Assembly (NCBI GenBank): GCA_016987375.1
Contig: PJRA01000302.1
Span: 45,207-84,563 of the forward strand
Direction: 5' to 3'
DNA from: Brachionus koreanus
Lineage: Eukaryota; Rotifera; Eurotatoria; Ploima; Brachionidae
DNA: 39,357 nucleotides
Position 1 is the stretch's first letter; each line of letters opens with the position of its first letter. The translations under genes and the position numbers were made by a program. The notes below the pieces were generated by a model, which had not been told where the DNA came from, did not search any database, and was given only the letters and a program-made list of their open reading frames with translations. This document shows positions 1 through 11,300 of the stretch, piece after piece.

Positions 1-1516
1 ATTTTCTATCTTTTCCGGTCCCACAGTAAGTAGCAAATTTGTAGTTCTCGATGTTCTTTTTAGATGTAGCATATTTTTTATCATCGTAGCCTCTGTAGTT
101 TGTATTTTCTTTTGTTGTTCTTTGCTTAAGACATAGTTTTCTAGTCCATAAGCTAGTATAGGTCTTATAAATATTTTATATTTTTATGTATTTTAATTCT
201 GATTTCTAAAACACTATTGTCAATTTGTAAATTCTTTAGGTTGTGGAAAGAACTGAATGCTGTTTTAATTCTTGATTCAATATGATCTTTGTTATTGTTA
301 TTTCTGTTTAGGATTACATCAAGATATTTTAGCTTTTCTACATATTTAATTTCTTGATTATGCATTCGTGGTTTAACTTCTGTTTTTTTAATTTTTTCGC
401 CAAAAACAATGTTTTGAGTTTTTTCAGGATTAAATTTTATTACGTGTTGAATGCCATATTTTTCACAAATATTTAATGCTTTTTTAAGATCATTCAGATT
501 GTTAGTTAGCAGTAAAATATCATCTGCGTACATAACAAATCCAGTAAAATATCCATTAATTTTTGTACCTATTTCATTACATTCAAGTTCTTTAATTAGG
601 TCTTCTGTGTAAATCGAGAACAATTTGGGAGATAATGGACCACCTTGCTTTACGCCTCTTAGACAGTGAAAATTGCATGCGAGCATGAGCTAATTTTTTT
701 GAATCCTAATTGTCTTTCTGGATCATCATGAGATTTCATTATTTCGTTTAGCATTACTGTCTCAAAGATATTTGAGAGCACATCTGATATTGTTATCGGT
801 CTAATGTTGTTGAGATCATTACATGTTTGGTGTCGTCTTTAACAATTGTTATTATTTTTCCGATGTTGAAAAATTTTGGTATATGACCATATTGTATTAT
901 CTTTTCATATTATTATCTTACTAGAGTATCGCTCATTCCATATTTATACATTTCGTTACTAACATCACTAAAGCCTTTAGTTTTACCATTTTTTAAATTT
1001 TTCACTACATTTTTTATACCTTCTTCAGATATCTCATAATGTTCTCGGTTATCTATTATTTCATTTTCATATTCATGAATTTCTCGTTTTATATCCATTA
1101 GTTTCTGTTTTTGTTGTTTATTTTCTTTGATTATTTTTTCATTAAAAAGTTTGTTGAAGCTTGTTTCAAGAATTTCACCAGAAATAAGTGTTTTTGTTAT
1201 TTTTTTACGATAACTTTTTACAGTCTTCAAGAATTTATCATTATCCTTATAGGACAAGTTCAACATCCAAGCTTTTTTGTCTTTTTTTTTTTATTCGTTT
1301 TCTTTGTTCATTTCTGGCGCGTTTTTTAAACATTTTGTAGTTAAAATTCGAAAACTGGTCTCTGTATCCACTATTTTTGTAAAGTTTCAAATAATATCGC
1401 ATTTTTAAATGAAGTTCTTCAATTTCGTTGTCCCACCAGAATTTTTTTGCCTTTATATCCGATTTGTTTTGAGTTTCATCTACACTTGCATTCATTTCGC
1501 TATGTACAGTATTCAA
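1..1516 (-). pseudogene. LINE reverse transcriptase remnant, palm motif A deleted
   Basis: Linker and finger sequence is read from about 1516 to 913 in two overlapping frames, including ISEEGIKNVVKNLKNGKTKG. After a frame change comes a finger segment with NNIRPITISDVLSN and QLGFKK (about 690-900). At about 675 the text jumps from SHAIFTV directly to LRGVKQGGPLSP. The segment that should lie between, about 60 residues with the motif A aspartate (FxxAFD type), is missing. Motif C, YADD, is at 519-530. A further frameshift near 165 is followed by thumb-like sequence (IRPILAYGLENYVLS...) that reaches base 1. Confidence 0.85.
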
Positions 1517-1568
1517 AATTTCTGTTAAAAGAGTTTCTGAATTATTTTCGTTTATCAGTTTTAATTTA

Positions 1569-2269
1569 TCAATTATTTTCAGTTTTTTTTAGTCTATTCT
1601 CTAGGAAGTTTTGATATTCAATTTGAAATTCAACTTTATTCCATACTAGTTTAGGTTTTCCCACTTTGAAACATTTTTGTTCAGGTTCATAATCACATCC
1701 AAGCAATTTTTTATAAACTTTCAATTTTGTACAAATCGGTAAATGATCACTTAGGTTAAGTTCACATGGTTCAATAATTTCTACTTCTTCTATTTTCATT
1801 TTATTTGATTTTTTTGCAAAGACATGATCAATCAAAGATCTATTTTTAGCAATAGAATAAGTATGATCTACATTTTGTTTAAACTTTAGTTCCAAAGCCT
1901 CTAGGTTTAGATCAATAACTAGTTCTGATAGCTGTTTATCAAATTTTTTGCTACGGAATGGGTCTGAGTTAAAGTCTCCGATAATCAATAGCTCTTTATT
2001 TTTATAGTTAAAATTATGAATAATATTTTCCAGGGTAGCTATGTCGTATATATGTTCATTTAGAGATTTTAGGCAAGAGTCATTTGAGGTAAGATTTACA
2101 CCAATAATAATAATATTTTCTAGCTCTATGTAACTTATTCTCTCATTTACAAAATTCACTTGATATTCAATCTTGAGAGATTTATGTATTAGCCACCCGA
2201 TACCTCCATACGGTCTTCCAATTTTCATTTTATTTTCCATTGCTGATTTAAAATGAACATCAGACTTAG
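1569..2269 (-). pseudogene. LINE endonuclease (EEP/APE-type) remnant, N-terminus deleted
   Basis: The open reading runs from about 2269 (no own start; an in-frame ATG lies at 2240) to a stop at 1569. It shows the region GRPYGGIGWLI, the catalytic GDFNSDP (about 1962-1979), SLIDHVF and the final LSDHLP histidine motif, in the order of LINE endonucleases that nick target DNA for target-primed reverse transcription. The N-terminal part with the early Asn and the metal-binding Glu motif is absent: ORF1 sequence lies immediately upstream, so roughly the first third of the domain is lost. It would be inactive. Confidence 0.85.
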
Positions 2270-2271
2270 AA

Positions 2272-2922
2272 TTTTAATCTCTTCGCTTTAATTGGTTTAA
2301 CCTCCGATTTTTCAATATATTGTAGAATTTCTTTGATCTCTCTCTTATCTTCCTCTTTTTTTCCAATTAGGCTATCTTTCTCGGACTCAGGTATACCATA
2401 GATAATAACATTTTTTTTCCTTTTTTCTCGTTCATTGAATTCATTAATAGTTGCATTTTCAACAACTAATTGTTCAACAGGTTTTTCCCGCTTTTAGTTC
2501 CTCTACTTGCCACTTGCACCCAACTACTACTGATTGGTTGGGGCTGATAAAGTTTCCTTCACATCATTTTTCAATTTTTCAATTACGTCAGAATTTTCAT
2601 TATCTTTGCTCTCAAGTTGTTGTATTCTTTTTGTCAAATTTTCGATTATCTGACCATAGTGTTCTACTTTTTTTGACAAATCTTCAATGGTCTTGTCTTT
2701 CGATTTGACAATCCATTCAAGATCTTCTAATAATAACACACGATTTTTCAGATTTATGAATTCAGTCATATCAATAACTCGAGAATCCAAGGGGCTTTCT
2801 TCAGGACTCGTCCTTGATCTGGCACGCTTCGAGGTCTCCGATATAGTACTGACATACTGTTGCTTTGTGTTTTGTGGAGTCCTTACTAGAGTTGACCCAG
2901 TGATTATTGAGTTTTCTTGCAT
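2272..2922 (-). pseudogene. LINE ORF1 remnant (coiled coil + RRM-like domain)
   Basis: The reading starts at an ATG at 2922. About 130 codons contain a Ser/Thr/Arg-rich head followed by a heptad-rich stretch (LKNRVLLLEDLEW... through ...LTKRIQQLESK) that looks like a trimerising coiled coil. A frameshift near 2485 moves the frame; the continuation carries NVIIYGIPES followed by an acidic/basic helix, which is the start of the RRM-like nucleic-acid-binding domain typical of LINE ORF1 proteins. The reading stops abruptly after about 28 more residues of that domain, at about 2272, where it abuts endonuclease sequence. In intact elements ORF1p binds the element RNA; this copy lacks the RRM C-terminal half. 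Confidence 0.75.
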
Positions 2923-3004
2923 AATTTATGTCAAATTTTCAATTTTCAAATTCAAATTATATATTTTTATAAATAATTATTTATTAATATATTTTACATA
3001 TTAA

Positions 3005-4190
3005 CCATACTTGACCTCTTCTTTTTTTTTATTGAAACCAGGAAATGTCTTCCGACTCAGCCATGGTAGTTGCTTTTATCTTAAAATAAAATTGCCAAAA
3101 AACAATGCAAGAATGTAGATTTTAGTTTAAAGAGTTAGTTTTAAGAGGTGTTTCAGGTGAAAATACAGATTTTGTAAAAAAAATCAAAAATTTTTATTTT
3201 TAATTGTAATTATTATTTTATGAAATAAAATAAATGATGCGCTAATCGGTCTTTCATGACTTTAACGTTTTAATTAAATTGAAAAAAAAAAGTAATTGAC
3301 GAAAATGGTATTAATAAACAACATCTATTAAAAAATTGACCCAAGTAAGCAAATGCAAGTATGTTACTTTAATCTAATGGCCCTGATTAAACTTATCCAC
3401 AAATTTTAATAAAAATAAGAAAAAAATTAATTCATAGAACACTTTTATAATAAAAGCAATAAAATTGTTGTTTTTTTTTGTAACAAATTAACAGTGAATA
3501 TGACAAGTTTGATGTTAATTGAACTTTTCAACCTTTTTTGAAATAAATTAATATAAAATGAAATTGAATATTTCAAAAATTTTTTTTTTTTTTTTAAATG
3601 GACACTTTTTGATCGATTAAAAAAAAATTTAAACTAAATAAATAAAAAAAGTAAAACCATAGTTTTGTTCAGAATTTTGTCTAGTTTTAGAATTTATATA
3701 ATAATATATAGGTAAAGGGGTTTGGAAAAAAGTAGATGCCAAAAAAGTTAAAAATGTCAAAATTTTTCCGATTTTTTTCCGAAAAATCCTCAATTTTTTT
3801 TTTTTTTTAAAGATAACCATCTCAGAATATAGAACATTTAATTCTCTATCAGAAAATGTGTCGATCGGGTAGATTCGTTTGATAATATTCTGAGATAAAA
3901 TCTCTTAAATAAGATACACTCAATATAAGTCTGTAAAGTTTCAGACCCCCCTATCCAAAAAAATAAATTTTTGACCCCCGCTAAAATTTTGGCTAACCCT
4001 AGGTTTTCATATACGTAGAATCTAAAAATGAGGTCGAAATCCAAAACTGAAGATAGTGTGGAAGTTTTGCATCGCGCGAACTTTAATAATAAATAGTTAG
4101 AATATAGAAAAAAAACGAAAAGATTGCTATAAACAATTTAAATATCAAAGAAATTCATCTGGGACCTTTTATATCAGAAAAAAATTTATT
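3005..4190. other. AT-rich stretch, no gene recognised
   Basis: Homopolymer-rich intergenic sequence. Two short minus-strand open frames (3629-3820 and 3838-4044) resemble no family I know and look like chance. It lies between the LINE 5' end and the MULE-like remnant. Confidence 0.5.
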
Positions 4191-4222
4191 TCATGCATAT
4201 AACTGGAATAAAAAATCGTAAC

Positions 4223-4605
4223 AAAAAGACAGTGTCTTGATGCTGCGACGTGGAAAAAATTTGAGTTTAACTCGAGAAGAATACAAAGAGTTTTTAAAAA
4301 AATTGGATAAAAAGTCATGCAATAATTTTGATAAAATGATGCAAAAATTATTTGGCATCAGTATTATCGAATTTAACAAAGATAATTTGAAACTTAGCAA
4401 ATGGACGTGTTCATATTGTTTAAAAAATTATTGAAGATGCCAATTCGGGTACGAGACAAGTCATTCAAGAAAAAACTCAGGGCTTACCGTCCATAAATAA
4501 TGAAAATTTAGAGAAAAGGTGTAATAAATGCAATTCTATATTAGTTAAAAAAAAAGATTTTTATTGCCGTAGTGGCTGCAGCAAAATGCAAAATATGATA
4601 GCATT
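4223..4605 (+). pseudogene. Probable MULE-type transposase C-terminus (SWIM-like zinc finger) remnant
   Basis: The plus-strand frame from 4240 to 4434 reads a helical segment (LSLTREEYKEFLKKL) and then WTCSYCLKNY, followed at once by a stop. In the next frame it continues IIEDANSGTRQ and a second Cys cluster, CNKCNSILVKKKDFYCRSGC. The spacing of Trp, two Cys, K-x-Y and then I-I is that of Mutator-like transposases, where a CxCx(n)CxH SWIM finger ends in C-K-H-I-I; the CKH codons seem to be lost at the frame break. This family assignment is from remembered pattern only. The second Cys cluster is not part of the usual family pattern. Confidence 0.45.
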
Positions 4606-5348
4606 TATCTTTGATTTTTTCTATTTAATTGTTCAATTTTTAATACCAAAATTATTTTTTTTATTATATATTGAGATGAATTCACTCTTTTTTTTACAAT
4701 TCTACTAATTTTTATTGAATAAATTACATTACGTTTATATAAGATATTTTCTTAATAAATTTATTATTTTGTTATTGAATAAGTGGTAACTTTTATTAAA
4801 TCTGTTATTGAAAAATATTAAGAGCCTAATCTAAGATCCTAAAAATTCGTTGTTTTTACTTAAAATTTATTTTGATGTTTTGATTTAATTAATTTTTAGT
4901 GTTTATAATTCGTGTAGTTAATTGTTATTAAAAATTAAAGAATAAAAGATAACCACATTGGAGGGTTAACAAGCCTGGTCAGCAAAATATGAAGAAAATC
5001 ACACAAAAAGCTTGGACTTTTTTTATATACCGATCTATCTTACAAAATTTCTTTTATTTTGTTTGATAAAAAAATATCGGGATGATTTTATTTTAAATTA
5101 GAATCAAAATATTGATGAAAAGGTAAATGCTAGCAAAAACGTCAATACATATAATAAAAAAAATCTCAAATTATATTTGTTTATTATGTCAAATTAGATT
5201 AAAAAAAAAGAAAAAAAAATTATTTTCTTTTTTTTTTAAATAAAAATTATCCAACAAATTTTTTGGAAAAAAGCGGTTAAATATTCTGAATATATTTAAC
5301 TCATTTAATGGAATAAATAAAAATCTAGTCTAAGAAAATATGAGTATT
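4606..5348. other. AT-rich intergenic stretch downstream of the myosin gene
   Basis: No coding signal. On the minus strand an AATAAA lies at 5178-5183, about 165 bases after the myosin stop codon, and could serve as its polyadenylation signal. This is the only candidate noticed in the nearest 200 bases. Confidence 0.4.
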
Positions 5349-8300
5349 TTAATGACTTGGCACCAATCGTTGTATCATTTTGCATTGATCAATAGACGAC
5401 TTAGTTCTATTTCTGAGAACATTCCTGAAATCTACTTGTCTGGCTTCAATGTTTATCTTTTTCTTAGAAAGCGTGTATCCGTTAGCAAGATCTTGACCGG
5501 TTTTGCGCAATAAAGCTCTAAAATTAAATTTTGGCGACTCGTCTTCCTCTTCCTGGCTATTCTCTGCTCCCGGTGAACCCACTAGATTTGTCGGAGTTTG
5601 CTGACAAGCAATCCTATCCACAAAAAATAAGAATTTTTTTTTTTCAATTTTTCAAAATTTACATCTCAATTCCTCCACCGATCACACAGTTGTTATAACT
5701 GTTCACAGGCGTATCTACCAAAGAAGGTCTTCTTTCCAAATTCTGTAGAGAAAATAAATAATAAATAATTAATTAATTAAATTTATTTTACTAGAGCATT
5801 AGTTAAAATTTGAGCCTCAGTCGAATATGTTACATTGTTCTGAGCTGAAGAAATTAAATTTTGTTTATTGCAAAGTGCTGGCCCACCACTTATAATTTGT
5901 ACAGGTATTGGTGTGCTCAAGTTTGAACTTGACTTGGCCATTATTTTGCTTCTAGTTTTGAGCAAAAATTTCATTTTATAAGCAAAAAATTTTTTTTTAA
6001 TTTACTTTGTCAAAGGATTTATTAAATTGCTATAACTCTGTTGTTGCTGTTGCACAGCAAAGGATTCATAATAATTTGATGTAGAGCTTATCAAAAATTT
6101 TTGTGCTAGCTTGCTATTGCGAACAGCAAAATTTTGAGCATTTATCTGAGGCTGCTTGGGCGACTGATTTTGTGACTTGACGTAGCTAGATGTTTGAATG
6201 TTGATCGGATTTGAAGCTGGCACATAATTGGAATTTATTTTTGGTTGAGCCTTGGATACTATCGATGACGAAACCTCTTGATCATTCTATTAAAAAAAAA
6301 TGACCAAAATAATTACTCTAAAAGTAATTAAAATAAAAATTTAAAATTACACACATTTTGCTTATTTATCAATAAAGCTTTTTGTTCCAAATTTTTTTTT
6401 ATCTTGCTTACAATCTCTAAATAAACAAAAAATTAAAAAAAAAATTTTCAAATTTTCAAATTTTTCATATACCATTAGTTATTTGATTGGTATTTTGATT
6501 AAAAGAACTCATTGGAGTCGAATGATGATGATTAATATGATGATGATGATGCTGATTGTAGTTGTTTGGATGATAATTTTGGTAATTTTTGCTTTGAAGC
6601 TCAAATTTTAGGCCATGCAAGCCTGGTATGTGGTGCAAATCACATTGAGGTACTTGATAATTAGTCTTAATTAGCGTCATGTATGCGTCATTGTTCAATA
6701 ATTGAATTTGCTCACAAAAATAGCCGAATTGCATCGATTTAGCAGCCTTGTCCAATTTTAATTCTTTGATTAGCTTGCGAACAGCGTAACCACGCCAATA
6801 GCTTTGAATTAGACGCACACAAGACAAAAATTTTTCTGAAGAAAACTTTATTCTTGTATTGGCAAGATTTATGTGAGATTGTTTAAGTTTTTTGAAACGC
6901 TGACGCGCCAAATATCCTCTAATTTGGGCTTGAAGTAGACACGCAGCCTTGGACTTGTACTCTTTGAGCTCTTTGTTCAATCGGCGCACACGATAACCAC
7001 GATAATAGCGCTGAATTACCAAAGCTGCATTTCTTTTTACCACAAGCACTTTTTGAAATTCTTTTCTGGCTAGCCAACCTCTCACAGCACTTTGTATCAA
7101 CACAATGCGATGATTCATGTCATCATGCATGCGAGTCAGCTGTTCCATATGATAATATTTTAGAAACACCTTTGTCTTGCCAATTTTCCAGTTTTTTAAG
7201 CCGATTTTTTGCAGAATTTCGGCACAGCATTCTCTGGTTGGGGAGAAAGTGTCCAAATTATAAGGATCAGCTAGCACTGAGTAGCGTCTAACAAAATCAT
7301 TGTAAGAAATTCTGTTAGAGTAGCCTAGGCGGCGTATTTTGGTTGTTTCTAAAACACCAGTGTATTTTAGTTGTATGCTAACTGTTTCCGAGTCGAAATA
7401 GCCCGGAATTTTGTCTTTGTTTGGCCGAATACAGCGCACAAAATGAGGCGCACCAGCAACCATTTTTGACAGCAAATCCATTAGTGAATATCTGAAGTAT
7501 GTGGCCACAGTGGCTTGGGCTCGACTCTGACTAGTAGATGTGGTCTTGCTTCCTCCTGCAGGACGCGCGTATTTCACATTCGAGTTACTTGCACTTTCGT
7601 AGCTTTCAAACGAGCCACTTGTTTTAAATGTTCCGTAAGCTAAATTGCCTTTAGAAAAAAATTCAATTTTTTTTTTATTAAGAAATTTTTCGACTAATTG
7701 TGATAAAAAAAAGTGTTTCATAGCACAATAAAAAGCTTGCGAAATTGACATTTTAAATGCTAATAATAGAAAATTTTTTAATTAAAGATTTTTGTTAATT
7801 ATTTATTGATTAAGAAAGATAAAAAAAAAGGGTCTAGCCGAGGATTAATTCTAATATATCCTAGCAAAAAGGATAAATTGGATACAATTTTATCATATAT
7901 CAAAGCTTTTTAATTTTTGATTTAATAAAACTAAAAGCATAATGCTTTGTAAGACATTGTTAAGTAAGAAAAAATTTAAAGTAAAATTTTTGATTAAATT
8001 TCATTTTACAAAGATGATCAAAACATTTAAAAAATGCGCAATTAAATTTAATACTAGATGTTACTAGGTACGAGTTCCAGATTTTATTTTTTTAAATAAA
8101 TTTAACAAAAAAAATTTTAAAAACATGGAACTGAGCTATGAAGGTTAATAATACTTTTTCTTATCGAAAATAAACATTTGGATTTTTGCCTATATTTTAA
8201 AATTTAATACATTTATCTTTATGTGTATTTAAAATTTTTAATTTTTAATATGATGTGACAAGTTTAATTTTCGCACTGTAGTCGAAAAGATAAAAAATTC

Positions 8301-11300
8301 AGACAGTCTTATTCTGGTACAAACCAAGCAATCGTTTAAAAATTATCTTTTTTTATTCCGACCAAAAAAAACCAAAAGAAAAATAATCACCTATTTTTTT
8401 TAAATTAATCATAGCATAAAATCTAAAAAAACATAAAATTTAAAAGTAAAATATTTAGTTCAAACAACATTTTAAACTAATTTTACCAGAAATTAAAAAT
8501 TAAATTTTTTTTTAAATAAAGAAATTGAAAAATAAAGCCAAATAAGCATTAAAAAATGGTTCAATTTAATTCAAAAAATTTTTCAGATTTAATTTTTTAG
8601 TGTTTTCAGGAAGAGCATTTGCCTAAGAATTTATAACATTTTTCTTAGAAAAACTTGTCACTCATTGTAAACTTTAATATTTTCAAAAAGTGCGAATACT
8701 ATGAAACAAAGAAAAAAAAAGAGTGAATTATTTTAAGAAATATTAGGGGACTTACAAATAGATAGAATATTAGGTGGATGCTCACCAGTTTTGGTCAATG
8801 GATTTCGGAACAATGATCTAATAAGAGATATTTCCGATTGTCTCAGCAAACAAATTATTTCTGGAGGGACATAATCACAATTTTTTTCCAAGAATCCAGA
8901 CACATCGTACTGCACTTGACCGGCATAGTGTTGTATTGTAAATATGAGCTCGTTCGACTTGGGCTTAAAATAGCAATAGGCCTTGATATTTCGATGGAAT
9001 TTTTCGACCAATGTTGAATCGCTTGCTTTTGGAAAACGCGATTCTTCATCCAGCAGAGCAAGGAGACCCATTGGTTTGGCCAAAAACATGTCCAAAACTG
9101 GCCTATTGTCCACAAAAGTTATTTCAGATCCGTCTATTCCTTCATTCATGTATTCTTGCATTTCCCATGCGAACACATGCTGATTAAAATAGTACTGAAT
9201 CTGTTCATTAGCTATGTTTATACACAGCTGCTCAAATGAATTGCGTGGAAAATTCTCAAAACCAAAAATGTCCAAAAGACTTATTGAAATGTTATCATCA
9301 GTTCTTGAAATAAATTAAAAATAAAATCTTAAAAAAAAAAAAAGTTTATTTCATTTTTTTTCTTACTCGTGCACACTAGGTTGGAGAAGTAGATTTATTT
9401 TATTTACTATCCAACTGAATAGTCTGCCATACAGGCCCTTGGACATGGAATCTCGGGCCGCCTGACACTCTTGAAGAGAATTTTGTCTTATGACTGTTTC
9501 GCCTCTGGTCACTATGCTGCATTGTGTTATAGCACCTTGCAATTCTTTTTCATCTACGCCCAATAGCTGAGAAATGATTACAAGTGAATTTTTGTTGGCT
9601 ACATGACATTTGCCGTCACTGTGAACGCCTTCATCTTGAACAAATGTCAAATTTCCCAAGTGCAAAACCCCAGCTAGCAAACTGTATATTGAATTGACCT
9701 CCTGGGACTTGAAACCAATTGTTTCAAAACACTGATGGATCGTATAGAATTTTGATCGATTCGATGCACTTTGTGCTGAATCAATATCGCTTAGATATTT
9801 GTACTTGGTATCATAACTTAGGTGATATTTTAGCTTTTGTGTGTCACTTACTAAGCCATCATACATATAGTAAAATATATGAAAATTTCTCTCTCCACTT
9901 AATTTTTAAGCTTTTAAATTAACATAGGAAAATAGGGTTGTTTACTTACGGGGCTTGAGAAACTACCCGAGACTTTTCCAATAGATATTCATGCAGCTGA
10001 GCGCCAATAACTCTTCCATTTTTAGTGAATATCATGTCTAAATACTTTCCGAAACGTGACGAATTGTCGTTTATCACTGTCTTGGCGTTGCCAAACGCTT
10101 CCATCAATGGGTTGACTTGAAGAATTTTTTCCTCTAAGCATTTTGTTGGGGCCTTTAGAAATAATTTTTTTAATAAAATTAAATTTTTTAATTTTTTAAA
10201 TTTTTTTTTTAGTTCATCAAAAAATGGAAAAATTTAAGTTAAATTTTTTATGAATCATCGATGGTATCAGAGTATTACAGGACGGTGAATTTAAAGACAT
10301 ATGTTTTATTCCCTTGTAAAAAAAGTGCATCTCTAAGAACCGAATTTTAAGTCTTAAGAAGCTTAGACTTAAGTCTTGAATTACTTCTACAGAGACATGA
10401 TTTAATTTACTCTAATCTAATGGGGAAAACACGCTTGTTTAACAGAATCTGGTGATGTTTTCTTTTTAGTATACTAGCAATATTAATATCTGAGTCATTT
10501 TTTAAAAGACTGTGTCTTTGTAATTCTAAAGCTTTAAGTCATATTTTATGCAGAAATAAACAGAATTGAATGCTCTTTAAAACAATATGTCCAATGGCAA
10601 AATCAAAGAGTGGAGAAAATACTTTTGAATATTTTTTTGTAAGATTAATAAATTCCTTTGTGATCAAGAGATCAATGTTGAAGTTTTCAACGTTAAAACA
10701 TTCAATTTTTATTAAAATAAATTTAATTTATATAGATATTTTTTTTAATTATTAAATTTAATAAATTAAGTGATAATAAATCTCTTGAGGCATGGTCACT
10801 AGCACTTTGATTAACCTTGAAATTGAATTGTGAATTATGTCTAGTAAGAGCTGAAAATTTATTTAAAGTAAGAAGGGTGCAAGATTTGTTTTAAAAAATT
10901 GATAATGGTGATATGAGCCTTCAGAGGAAGAAAGGATTAAATAGACTAGTTAACAAGCTTAGTTATTGCAAATTATCAAATGACTTTTACACATCACAAA
11001 ACGATGGACGATATCTCATCATCTTTATTTGATTTGATTGACAAAGCTAGCTGATGTTGTCGAGTTGGTTCACATGATATGACATATTCAACTAAGCATT
11101 GAATTTTATAGGAAACTACTTGAAATAAAATATTCCTGTAGATGAACCGTTTTTCAGATGGATCATTAGTTATGATGAGATTTGGATCTATTATGATAAC
11201 ATAAATCAATGGTTAGACTAATTTAAATTAACTCAGCTTGTTGTAAAAAGAGTACGCTTTGATAAAAAGGTGATGTGCGTGTGTGTTTGCTGTAATATTC

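Larger units (their letters stand above)
1..2922 (-). mobile_element. Non-LTR (LINE) retrotransposon remnant, 3' end beyond the left edge
   Basis: Reading leftward on the minus strand there is a coiled-coil/RRM ORF1, an apurinic-type endonuclease and a reverse transcriptase in the canonical order of an ORF1/EN/RT LINE. The RT thumb region is still readable at base 1, so the element continues outside the window. Several frameshifts and two internal deletions (near 2270 and near 675) show that it is dead. No target-site duplication could be assigned at the right (5') side; the AT-rich sequence just past 2922 may be 5' UTR. The clade was not determined. Confidence 0.88.

Noticed and set aside
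3629..4044. Two minus-strand open frames of 63 and 68 codons
   Set aside because: Low-complexity content with many Lys/Phe runs, no motif and no neighbouring exons.
8855..9183. Open frames on both strands inside the motor exon
   Set aside because: They overlap exon 4 of the myosin gene, whose frame carries DIFGFENF and other motor motifs; the alternatives show no family resemblance.
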